A DNA stretch of 64,000 nucleotides from contig JBAIAA010000865.1 of NCBI GenBank assembly GCA_037893245.1, positions 1,488,001-1,552,000 of the forward strand. Reading direction: 5' to 3'. The translations under genes were made by a program, and so were the position numbers. The notes under the pieces were generated by a model. That model was not told the DNA's origin. It saw only the letters and a program-made list of their open reading frames with translations, and ran no database searches. The stretch is from Crossaster papposus (taxonomy: Eukaryota > Echinodermata > Asteroidea > Velatida > Solasteridae). Positions 24,231 to 33,919 of this stretch are shown here, piece after piece; position 1 is the stretch's first letter; the number at the start of each line of letters is the position of its first letter.

Positions 24231-27200
24231 ATAGAGTAGATCCACTTGTCTCTCTCAGCCTGTTCAGAAGGAACAGCAGAGGTAGCAGACAGAGATAGTG
24301 TTTATCCACGTGTCTCACTCAGCCTGCTCAGAAGGAAAAGCAAAGGTAGACGACAGAGATAGAGTATATCCAAGTGTCTCACTCAGCCTGCTCAGAAGGA
24401 ACAGCAGAGATAGAAGACAGATATAGAGTATATCCACGTGTCTGATCTACACCTCACTCAGCCTGTTCATAAGGAACAGCAGAAGTAGAAGACAGAGATA
24501 GAGTATATCCACGTGTCTCACTCAGCCTGCTCAGAAGGAACAGCAGAGGTAGAAGACAGAGATAGAGTATATCCACGTGTCTGATCTACACCCCACTCAG
24601 CCTGCTCAGAAGGAACAGCAGAGGTAGAAGACAGAGATAGAGTATATCCACGTGTCTTATCAGCCTGCTCAGAAGGAACAGCAGAGGTAGAAGACAGAGA
24701 GAGAGTATATCCACGTGTCTGATCTACACCTCACTCAGCCTGCTCACAAGGAACAGCAGAGGTAGAATACAGAAATAGAGTATATCCACGTGTCTCACTC
24801 AGCCTGCTCAGAAGGAACAGCAGAGGTAGAAGATAGAGATAGAGTATATCCACGTGTCTGATCTACACCTCACTCAGCCTGCTCAGAAGGAACAGCAGAG
24901 GTAGAAGACAGAGATAGAGTATATCCACGTGTCTGATCGACACCTCACTCAGCCTGCTCAGAAGGAACAGCAGAGGTAGAAGACAAAGATAGAGTATATC
25001 CAAGTGTCTCCCTCAGCCTGCTCAGAAGGAACAGCGGAGGTAGAAGACAGAGATAGAGTATATCCACGTGTCTGATCTACACCTTACTCAGCCTGCTCAG
25101 AAGGAACAGCAGAGGTAGAAGACAGAGATAGAGTATATCCACGTGTCTCACTCAGCCTGCTCAGAAGGAACAGCAGAGGTAGACGACAGAGATAGAGTAT
25201 ATCCAAGTGTCGCACTCAGCCTGCTCAGAAGGAACAGCAGAGGTAGAAGACAGATATAGAGTATATCCACGTGTCTGATATACACCTCATTCAGCCTGTT
25301 TATAAGGAACAGCAGAAGTAGAAGACAGAGATAGAGTATATCCACGTGTCTGATCTACACCTCACTCAGCCTGTTCATAAGAAACAGCAGAGGTAGAAGA
25401 CAGATATAGAGTATATCCACGTGTGTCACTCAGCCTGCTCAGAAGGAACAGCAGAGGTACAAGACAGAGATAGAGTATATCCACGTGTCTGATCTACACC
25501 TCACTCAGCCTGCTCAGAAGGAACAGCAGAGGTAGAATACAGAGATAGAGTATATCCACGTGTCTTATCAGCCTGCTCAGAAGGAAAAGCAGAGGTAGAA
25601 GATAGAGATAGAGTATATTCACGTGTCTGATCTACACCTCACTCAGCCGGCTCAGAATGAACAGCAGAGGTAGAAGACAGAGATAAAGTATATCCACGTG
25701 TGTGATCGACACCTCACTCAGCCTGCTCATAAGGAACAGCAGAAGTAGAAGACAGAGATAGAGTATATCCACGTGTCTGATCTACACCTCACTCAGCCTG
25801 CTCAGAAGGAACAGCAGAGGTAGAAGACAGAGATAGAGTATATCCACGTGTCTGATCTACACTTCACTCAGCCTGCTCAGAAGGAACAGCAGAGGTAGAA
25901 GACAGAGATAGAGTATATCCACGTGTCTGATCTACACCTCACTCCGCCTGCTCAGAAGGAACAGCAGAGGTAGAAGACAAAGATAGAGTATATCCACGTG
26001 TCTCACTCAGCCTGCTCAGAATGAACAGCAGAGGTAGAAGATATAGATAGAGTATATCCACGTGTCTGATCTACACCTCACTCAGCCTGATCAGAAGGAA
26101 CAGCAGAGGTAGAAGACAGAGATAGAGTATATCCACGTGTCTGATCTACACCTCACTCAGCCTGCTCAGAAGGAACAGCAGAGGTAGAAGACAGAGATAT
26201 AGTATATCCACGTGTCTCACTCAGCCTGCTCAGAAGGAACAGCAAAGGTACAATACAGAGATATAGTATATCCACGTGTCTGATCTACACCTCACTCAGC
26301 CTGCTCAGAAGGAACAGCAGAGGTAGAAGACAGAGATAGAGTATATCCACGTGTCTCACTCAGCCTGTTCAGAAGGAACAGCAGAGGTAGAATACAGAGA
26401 GAGAGTATATCCACGTGTCTCACTCAGCATGCTCAGAAGGAACAGCAGAGGTAGAAGACATAGATAGAGTGTATCCACGTGTCTGATCTACACCTCACTC
26501 AGCCTGCTCAGAAGGAACAGCAGAGGTAGAAGACAGAGATAGAGTATATCCACGTGTCTTATCAGCCTGCTCAGAAGGAACAGCAGAGGTAGAAGACATA
26601 GATAGAGTATATCCACGTGTCTGATCTACACCTCACTCAGCCTGATCAGAAGGAACAGCAGAGGTAGAATACAGAAATAGAGTATATCCACGTGTCTCAC
26701 TCAGCCTGCTCAGAATGAACAGCAGAGGTAGAAGATAGAGATAGAGTATATCCACGTGTCTGATCTACACCTCACTCAGCCTGCTCAGAAGGAACAGCAG
26801 AGGTAGAAGACAGAGATAGAGTATATCCACGTGTCTGATCGACACCTCACTCAGCCTGCTCAGAAGGAACAGCAGAGGTAGAAGACAAAGATAGAGTATA
26901 TCCAAGTGTCTCACTCAGCCTGCTCAGAAGGAACAGCGGAGGTAGAAGACAGAGATAGAGTATATCCACGTGTCTGACTCAGCCTGCTCAGAAGGAACAG
27001 CAGAGGTAGACGACAGAGATAGAGTATATCCAAGTGTCTCACTCAGCCTGCTCAGAAGGAACAGCAGAGGTAGAAGACAGATATAGAGTATATCCACGTG
27101 TCTGATCTACACCTCACTCAGCCTGTTTATAAGGAACAGCAGAAGTAGAAGACAGAGATAGAGTATATCCACGTGTCTGATCTACACCTCACTCAGCCTG

Positions 27201-30200
27201 TTCATAAGAAACAGCAGAGGTAGAAGACAGATATAGAGTATATCCACGTGTGTCACTCAGCCTGCTCAGAAGGAACAGCAGAGGTACAAGACAGAGATAG
27301 AGTATATCCACGTGTCTGATCTACACCTCACTCAGCCTGCTCAGAAGGAACAGCAGAGGTAGAATACAGAGATAGAGTATATCCAAGTGTCTTATCAGCC
27401 TGCTCAGAAGGAAAAGCAGAGGTAGAAGATAGAGATAGAGTATATTCACGTGTCTGATCTACACCTCACTCAGCCGGCTCAGAATGAACAGCAGAGGTAG
27501 AAGACAGAGATAAAGTATATCCACGTGTGTGATCGACACCTCACTCAGCCTGCTCATAAGGAACAGCAGAAGTAGAAGACAGAGATAGAGTATATCCACG
27601 TGTCTGATCTACACCTCAGAAGGAACAGCAGAGATAGAAGACAGAGATAGAGTATATCCACGTGTCTGATCTACACCTCACTCAGCCTGCTCAGAAGGAG
27701 CAACAGAGGTAGAAGACAGAGATAGAGTATATCCACGTGTCTGATCTACACCTCACTCAGCCTGCTCAGAAGGAACAGCAGAGGTAGAAGACAGAGATAG
27801 AGTATATCCACGTGTCTGATCTACACTTCACTCAGCCTGCTCAGAAGGAACAGCAGAGGTAGAAGACAGAGATAGAGTATATCCACGTGTCTGATCTACA
27901 CCTCACTCCGCCTGCTCAGAAGGAACAGCAGAGGTAGAAGACAAAGATAGAGTATATCCACGTGTCTCACTCAGCCTGCTCAGAATGAACAGCAGAGGTA
28001 GAAGATAGAGATAGAGTATATCCACGTGTCTGATCTACACCTCACTCAGCCTGATCAGAAGGAACAGCAGAGGTAGAAGACAGAGATAGAGTATATCCAC
28101 GTGTCTGATCTACACCTCACTCAGCCTGCTCAGAAGGAACAGCAGAGGTAGAAGACAGATATAGAGTAGATCCACTTGTCTCTCTCAGCCTGATCAGAAG
28201 GAACAGCAGAGGTAGCAGACAGAGATAGTGTTTATCCACGTGTCTCACTCAGCCTGCTCAGAAGGAACAGCAAAGGTAGACGACAGAGATAGAGTATATC
28301 CAAGTGTCTCACTCAGCCTGCTCAGAAGGAACAGCAGAGATAGAAGACAGATATAGAGTATATCCACGTGTCTGATCTACACCTCACTCAGCCTGTTCAT
28401 AAGGAACAGCAGAAGTAGAAGACAGAGATAGAGTATATCCACGTGTCTCACTCAGCCTGCTCAGAAGGAACAGCAGAGGTACAAGACAGAGATAGAGTGT
28501 ATCCACGTGTCTGATCTACACCTCACTCAGCCTGCTCAGAAGGAACAGCAGAGGTAGAAGACAGAGATAGAGTATATCCACGTGTCTGATCTACACCCCA
28601 CTCAGCCTGCTCAGAAGGAACAGCAGAGGTAGAAGACAGAGATAGAGTATATCCACGTGTCTTATCAGCCTGCTCGGAAGGAACAGCAGAGGTAGAAGAC
28701 AGAGAGAGAGTATATCCACGTGTCTGATCTACACCTCACTCAGCCTGCTCACAAGGAACAGCAGAGGTAGAATACAGAAATAGAGTATATCCACGTGTCT
28801 CACTCAGCCTGCTCAGAATGAACAGCAGAGGTAGAAGATAGAGATAGAGTATATCCACGTGTCTGATCTACACCTCACTCAGCCTGCTCAGAAGGAACAG
28901 CAGAGGTAGAAGACATAGATAGAGTATATCCACGTGTCTCACTCAGCCTGTTCAGAAGGAACAGCAGAGGTAGAAGACAGAGTTAGAGTATATCCACGTG
29001 TCTGATCTACACTTCACTCAGCCTGCTCAGAAGGAACAGCAGAGGTAGAAGACAGAGATAGAGTATATCCACGTGTCTGATCTACACCTCACTCAGCCTG
29101 CTCAGAAGGAACAGCAGAGGTAGAAGACAGAGATAGAGTATATCCACGTGTCTGATCTACACTTCACTCAGCCTGCTCAGAAGGAACAGCAGAGGTAGAA
29201 GACAGAGATAGAGTATATCCACGTGTCTGATCTACACCTCACTCCGCCTGCTCAGAAGGAACAGCAGAGGTAGAAGACAAAGATAGAGTATATCCACGTG
29301 TCTCACTCAGCCTGCTCAGAATGAACAGCAGAGGTAGAAGATAGAGATAGAGTATATCCACGTGTCTGATCTACACCTCACTCAGCCTGATCAGAAGGAA
29401 CAGCAGAGGTAGAAGACAGAGATAGAGTATATCCACGTGTCTGATCTACACCTCACTCAGCCTGCTCAGAAGGAACAGCAGAGGTAGAAGACAGATATAG
29501 AGTAGATCCACTTGTCTCTCTCAGCCTGATCAGAAGGAACAGCAGAGGTAGCAGACAGAGATAGTGTTTATCCACGTGTCTCACTCAGCCTGCTCAGAAG
29601 GAACAGCAAAGGTAGACGACAGAGATAGAGTATATCCAAGTGTCTCACTCAGCCTGCTCAGAAGGAACAGCAGAGATAGAAGACAGATATAGAGTATATC
29701 CACGTGTCTGATCTACACCTCACTCAGCCTGTTCATGAGGAACAGCAGAAGTAGAAGACAGAGATAGAGTATATCCACGTGTCTCACTCAGCCTGCTCAG
29801 AAGGAACAGCAGAGGTACAAGACAGAGATAGAGTGTATCCACGTGTCTGATCTACACCTCACTCAGCCTGCTCAGAAGGAACAGCAGAGGTAGAAGACAG
29901 AGATAGAGTATATCCACGTGTCTGATCTACACCCCACTCAGCCTGCTCAGAAGGAACAGCAGAGGTAGAAGACAGAGATAGAGTATATCCACGTGTCTTA
30001 TCAGCCTGCTCGGAAGGAACAGCAGAGGTAGAAGACAGAGAGAGAGTATATCCACGTGTCTGATCTACACCTCACTCAGCCTGCTCACAAGGAACAGCAG
30101 AGGTAGAATACAGAAATAGAGTATATCCACGTGTCTCACTCAGCCTGCTCAGAATGAACAGCAGAGGTAGAAGATAGAGATAGAGTATATCCACGTGTCT

Positions 30201-30904
30201 GATCTACACCTCACTCAGCCTGCTCAGAAGGAACAGCAGAGGTAGAAGACATAGATAGAGTATATCCACGTGTCTCACTCAGCCTGTTCAGAAGGAACAG
30301 CAGAGGTAGAAGACAGAGTTAGAGTATATCCACGTGTCTCACTCAGCCTGCTCAGAAGGAACAGCAGAGGTAGAAGACATAGATAGAGTGTATCCACGTG
30401 TCTGATCTACACATCCCTCAGCCTGCTCAGAAGGAACAGCAGAGGTAGAAGACAGAGATAGAGTATATCCACGTGTCTTATCAGCCTGCTCAGAAGGAAC
30501 AGCAGAGGTAGAAGACATAGATAGAGTATATCCACGTGTCTGATCTACACCTCACTCAGCCTGATCAGAAGGAACAGCAGAGGTAGAAGACAAAGATAGA
30601 GTATATCCACGTGTCTCACTCAGCCTGCTCAGAATGAACAGCAGAGGTAGAAGATAGAGATAGAGTATATCCACGTGTCTGATCTACACCTCACTCAGCC
30701 TGATCAGAAGGAACAGCAGAGGTAGAAGACAGAGATAGAGTATATCCACGTGTCTGATCTACACCTCACTCAGCCTGCTCAGAAGGAACAGCAGAGGTAG
30801 AAGACAGATATAGAGTAGATCCACTTGTCTCTCTCAGCCTGTTCAGAAGGAACAGCAGAGGTAGCAGACAGAGATAGTGTTTATCCACGTGTCTCACTCA
30901 GCCT
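24231..30904 (+). repeat. Block 3, diverged satellite subfamily, left part (~1.3-kb HOR)
   Basis: From about 24,230 the monomers carry substitutions not seen in blocks 1 and 2: gtagatccacttgtctctctc, gtagcagacag, tagtgtttatcc, gatcgacacc, gtgtgtcactc and agccggctcag. The cacttgtctctctc marker lies at 24,243, 28,173, 29,509 and 30,822. The last spacings are 1,336 and 1,313 bp, and 3,930 is about three times 1,310. The subfamily is still the same 75/64-bp satellite in the same orientation. Confidence 0.8.
30901..30904 (+). repeat. Target-site duplication gcct, left copy
   Basis: The left satellite flank reads cactcagcct up to 30,904 and the right flank restarts with gcctgctcag at 33,916. The uninterrupted satellite reads cactcagcctgctcag, so gcct is present twice. 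A 4-bp duplication is short and could partly be chance similarity of the element end, but it agrees with the HOR spacing arithmetic. Confidence 0.6.
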
Positions 30905-30920
30905 TTTCATTCATTCATTA
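30905..30920 (-). repeat. TGAA microsatellite tail at LINE 3' end
   Basis: On the minus strand the element ends taatgaatgaatgaaa and runs directly into satellite. Short TGAA-type tails in place of poly(A) are characteristic of L2 and related LINEs. This end marks the priming site of integration. Confidence 0.85.
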
Positions 30921-30924
30921 TTGG

Positions 30925-30930
30925 TTTATT
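30925..30930 (-). terminator. AATAAA polyadenylation signal of the LINE
   Basis: The plus strand reads tttatt, giving AATAAA on the element strand about 15-20 nt before the TGAA tail. The position suits 3' end formation of the LINE transcript. A single hexamer in AT-rich sequence can occur by chance. Confidence 0.55.
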
Positions 30931-30954
30931 GTTTAAAAGAACAAATTCCCATGG

Positions 30955-30967
30955 CGACCAGAGGTCG
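30955..30967 (-). promoter_or_regulatory. 3' UTR stem-loop (CGACC-TCT-GGTCG)
   Basis: On the minus strand the sequence is CGACC, loop TCT, GGTCG, a perfect 5-bp stem. It lies about 35-50 nt from the 3' end, the position where CR1/L2-group LINEs carry a stem-loop used for RNA recognition by reverse transcriptase. The pairing is visible; the function is inference. Confidence 0.6.
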
Positions 30968-31178
30968 AATTACAGGAAAATAAACAGAGATTAACACAGT
31001 TACAAATTTAAGAGATAATTGGTTAAGGAGAGATAAATATTTACAAAGTATGAAACAAATTGTTTTAAAAGTTGCGAAACAATAACCTGGATAAAAATAT
31101 TGCTGGCATAGTCTAGTGGATTTTCATGGTCAACACAATTTCAAAAAAAACACGTAAAAGGCTGCATTATATTGCAAT

Positions 31179-33915
31179 TCATTTGTTAAAAAGACGTGTG
31201 AGGTGAGGGAGAGGGCTCTTTTTATATCGCTCTGTTCGGCATTGAAACTGACCAAGATGTCCGGAGTTCCTAAGTTGGTATCCACTATCAGGCCTCTGTG
31301 GCAACAGACGCTTTAGAACTGATGAGGGGAGAGTCTTGGCAAAAGATTGGCACAAATGGTTACGACGGCGTACCAGTGTTTCAATATTGCACAATTGTAG
31401 GGCGTCTGAGTAGCGCACGTAGTCATTGCCAAGAATGATTCTGCATGCGCGCTTTTGCATCCTTTCCAGATCATTGGACTGCTTACTTGTAATAGCACCT
31501 GACCAGGCGGGTGCAGCGTACTCTAAAATAGGCCGCACAAAGGAGGTGTATATAGCAACAAGATCAGATATGCTTAGGTAATGATGCTTCAATTTACGAA
31601 GCATGAAAAGGCGGGAATTTGCACGCTTGATCATTGAGGTTACATGCGTGTGCCACCTTAAGTCGGCTTGAATAAAAACACCTAAAAGCTTAATAACTAC
31701 ACATTGTGTGATAGTATTGTCATTTAGAGTCAATGAGAGGGGATCTGGTGGATTCCGCGAGAAACAAATGTCCATGGTGAAACACTTTTTCACGTTAAGT
31801 TGCATTTTGTTGTCCGACGACCAAACGTCCAGATCAGTGATTGCAGATGGGAGATTGGATCCAACACTGGTTTCACGGGTTTCAATGACAGTCATGTCAT
31901 CAACATATTTGAAATGTTTTATATTTGTATTGTTGTTGAAACCGGCATCGTTGATAATTGCCAGGAAGATAATGGCACCTAGCTTAGTGCCTTGTGGGAC
32001 ACCTGCATATGTATGGGTCCATTCCGAAAAGCAATCGAGGTATCTCACGCACTGTTCACGATTAGAGATGAAATCACCAATCCATGCGGCTAAATGTGGT
32101 GGAACTCCCAACTTGAGGAGCTTGGAAATTGCAATTGTGTGGTCAATGTGATCAAAAGCCTTAGAAAAGTCAGTGAGAAGAATGGACGATATAGATTTGG
32201 GTAATTCAGCATTGGCATGGAGTGTGTGGAGTACATCAATCAAACAGTGCGTGGTGGATACGTTCTTGATGTTTCCGAACTGGGCGGGGTCGAGGTTGGG
32301 ATTAATCGACGCCATTGTTTGTTGAGCAATAAAGTGTTCAGTCACCTTGGCAAAGTGATCTGTGAGGGCGATCGGTCGCAAATTATCTATGTTGGCTGGT
32401 GAAGTTTTGGGCACAGGGACGACAATTGCTCTCTTCCATTGTGCTGGGACGATAAGCTGTGCAAACGAGGCGTTGATAATGTGAGTCAATGGATTAGAAA
32501 GTTCATATGAATACTGTCGTATAAATCTAGCCGAAATATTATCGGGGCCACTCGCCTTTGTGCGGCCTATTTTCTCGAGTTGTGCGAGCACCTCCCAAGG
32601 TTGGACATGGGGGATTGGTTTGGCTGGAAGGTAGGCTGGCAGTAGGGATGTATCCAAGGGGTCAAGGTCATTACCGACTGCAGCGAACTTTTCACAGATA
32701 GCAGACGCGATGTCCTTGTGAGCTGTGGGCTCAATGTTCTGCACATGGATGTTGCGATTTGTGCTCATGCCTGTTGTCATTAGTCGAACTTCACGAAACC
32801 AGGAACTCGGATTAGACTTCTTTAGTCGCTCGACCTTAATTGTGTAGTGTGTTTTCTTGGCAAGTTTGATTTCACGACTGATCTTGTTCCTGAAATACCT
32901 CCATAGCGATTGTTGTTTGCCATGGAAAGCCCGCTGACGCTTGTCAACGAGTGATTTGATGTAGGGTGTCAGCCATGGTTTATCAGTGGGGTGTTTTTTG
33001 ACTGATTTCTTTGGAAAGTAAGTGTCTAGCACACAATTGAGGGTTTTGTAGAACTCCGCGCATTTAGCAGTGACGTCATGCGTGCTGGTTACTTCCAACC
33101 AATCATGGTCACTCAACCATGAACCACATTCTCGCACGTCGCTGTTCTTCATGGGCCGTACCACTCGAGTTTTGGTGGTATTGATATTGCGAATGGAACT
33201 TTTAGGTCTAACAATGACACAACGGTGATCACTAAGTCCAAGAGGGGAGCTGATTTCTACCGGATTGTAGAATGATGCTAGGTTAGTGACAATTTTGTCT
33301 AAAATGGCATCATCCCGAGTCGGCTTGTCCACAATTTGAATAAAGTTGTTTGACAGAAGAGGGTCCAATTCTAGCCGGTTAAAATCACCCATGATAATAA
33401 TGCCGGAATCAGGCTGCCGAGTGAGAATTTGGTCAACAGTCGAACTGATGTGATCAAGCAAAGGTTGAGCAATTATGCTTTTGGGAGGGTAGTAAACAGT
33501 ACCAATCACAATGTTTGAAATTGAACGTGGTAAACGTGGAGGCCGAATATTCACCCAGATTGCTTCGATGTCATCAGGAACCTCTATGTAGTCAAGTAAG
33601 GTAGCATTCAAGCATTCTCTTGTGTAAAGAGCTACACCCCCTCCTCGACGCTCTTTTCTTGGACGCGAAAGAATGTTGTAGCCATGGATACTAAATTGAT
33701 CCACAGGTTGGTCTGGGGAAAACCACGTCTCCGTGGTAGCTCCAATGTCCACATTGTTATTGTTCAAAATCAGGCTCAGTTCATCGACTTTGTTGTTAAG
33801 GGAACGAGGATTACATAACAAGGTAGTCGGTAGTTGATAATGGTGCCTCGGTTGCTCAATTGTTATGTTAATGAGGTCCCGGATTCCTCTCCTTTGTGTG
33901 GGTTTCAAAATGGTG
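31179..33915 (-). CDS. LINE ORF2: endonuclease-reverse transcriptase, 5'-partial
   Basis: The protein nicks target DNA and copies its own RNA at the nick (target-primed reverse transcription) in the nucleus. About 911 codons are open with no stop or frameshift. Numbering below is from the upstream end of the open frame at 34,031. The endonuclease (about 70-275) shows CNPRSLNNK, TETW (E101), GGGVALY, YYPP, GDFN (215-218) and GLSDH (265-269). The reverse transcriptase (about 485-760) shows SGPDN, LRPIAL, LTDFSKAFD (D621), GVPQGTKLG (677-685), and FKYVDD (YVDD 709-712, bases 31,907-31,896). A conserved C-terminal thumb follows, with RPILEYAAPAW (833-843). The first in-frame ATG is M214, inside the endonuclease, so the native start is missing. 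The frame runs on for 116 bp into satellite and begins at GTG there, which is not a normal animal start. Whether this copy makes protein is doubtful; the catalytic set itself looks complete. Confidence 0.95.
31752..32579 (-). other. Reverse transcriptase domain of the LINE ORF2
   Basis: The fingers and palm motifs are in canonical order: motif A with DFSKAFD, motif B with VPQGTKLG, motif C with YVDD, motif D around WSSDNKMQLN and motif E with KLLGV. All three catalytic aspartates are present (one in motif A, two in YVDD). Motif B has GTKLGA where relatives usually have GTKLGP, a mild substitution whose effect I cannot judge. Confidence 0.92.
33207..33824 (-). other. AP-like endonuclease domain of the LINE ORF2
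   Basis: All expected metal and phosphate contact motifs of the exonuclease-endonuclease-phosphatase fold are visible in order: N in CNPRS, E in TETW, Y in YYPP, D and N in GDFN, and D and H in SDH. This class cuts the bottom strand of the target to prime reverse transcription. The junction here, at gcct within cactcagcctgctcag, gives one observed target, with no evident sequence specificity beyond it. Confidence 0.88.
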
Positions 33916-33919
33916 GCCT
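33916..33919 (+). repeat. Target-site duplication gcct, right copy
   Basis: Right-hand partner of the gcct at 30,901-30,904. The sequence then continues gctcagaaggaacagcaaagg, exactly as in the uninterrupted HOR copies near 29,588 and 35,230. Confidence 0.6.

Larger units (their letters stand above)
1..30904 (+). repeat. 75/64-bp satellite array, left of the LINE
   Basis: The whole segment is head-to-tail copies of one monomer, all in the same orientation. Taking tcagaagg as monomer start, full units are 75 bp (1-75, 76-150) and the common short unit is 64 bp (2149-2212). The short form lacks 11 bp (ctgatctacac) after cacgtgt. Rarer lengths are 63 bp (13058-13120), 62 bp (1156-1217) and 74 or 76 bp from a one-base change in the aagg run. 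Monomers differ by a few substitutions, and the variants recur in fixed order, so the array is built of higher-order repeats. I see no non-satellite sequence before 30,905. This is directly visible; that it is centromeric or pericentromeric is inference. Confidence 0.98.
30905..31178 (-). other. 3' UTR of the LINE
   Basis: This is the 274-bp noncoding tail after the TGA stop. It contains a short A-run on the plus strand (31,143-31,150), a perfect hairpin at 30,955-30,967, an AATAAA hexamer at 30,930-30,925 and a terminal TGAA repeat. In CR1/L2-type LINEs the 3' UTR hairpin and tail are recognised by the element's own reverse transcriptase; that role is inferred from the family. Confidence 0.8.
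30905..33915 (-). mobile_element. CR1/L2-group LINE (non-LTR retrotransposon), 5'-truncated, 3,011 bp
   Basis: This is the only non-satellite sequence in the window. Read on the minus strand it has an endonuclease and reverse transcriptase frame, a TGA stop at 31,181-31,179, a 274-bp 3' UTR with AATAAA, and a short TGAA repeat tail at the 3' end. No LTRs, tyrosine recombinase or transposase features are seen. A TGAA-type tail, rather than poly(A), with an apurinic-like endonuclease is typical of the CR1/L2 group; I do not assign a finer clade. No ORF1 or 5' UTR is present, and the frame is already open at the left edge of the protein, so the copy is probably truncated by incomplete target-primed reverse transcription. 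The frame is undamaged, implying recent insertion. Confidence 0.93.

Noticed and set aside
1..30904. CRISPR-like array (regular short repeats with variable parts)
   Set aside because: The variable positions are scattered point changes and small deletions inside one monomer. There are no unique spacers between constant repeats and no cas genes, and the LINE shows an animal context.
31313..31498. 61-codon minus-strand frame overlapping the LINE ORF in another frame
   Set aside because: It overlaps the conserved C-terminal part of the reverse transcriptase frame and shows no domain.
31708..32151. 147-codon plus-strand frame opposite the LINE, and smaller plus-strand frames at 31,800 and 32,217
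   Set aside because: They are antisense to the conserved reverse transcriptase domain, resemble nothing I recognise, and are expected by chance opposite a long coding frame.
30901..33919. LTR retrotransposon, Penelope-like element or DNA transposon
   Set aside because: There are no terminal direct or inverted repeats. The apurinic-type endonuclease followed by a LINE-type reverse transcriptase excludes these classes.
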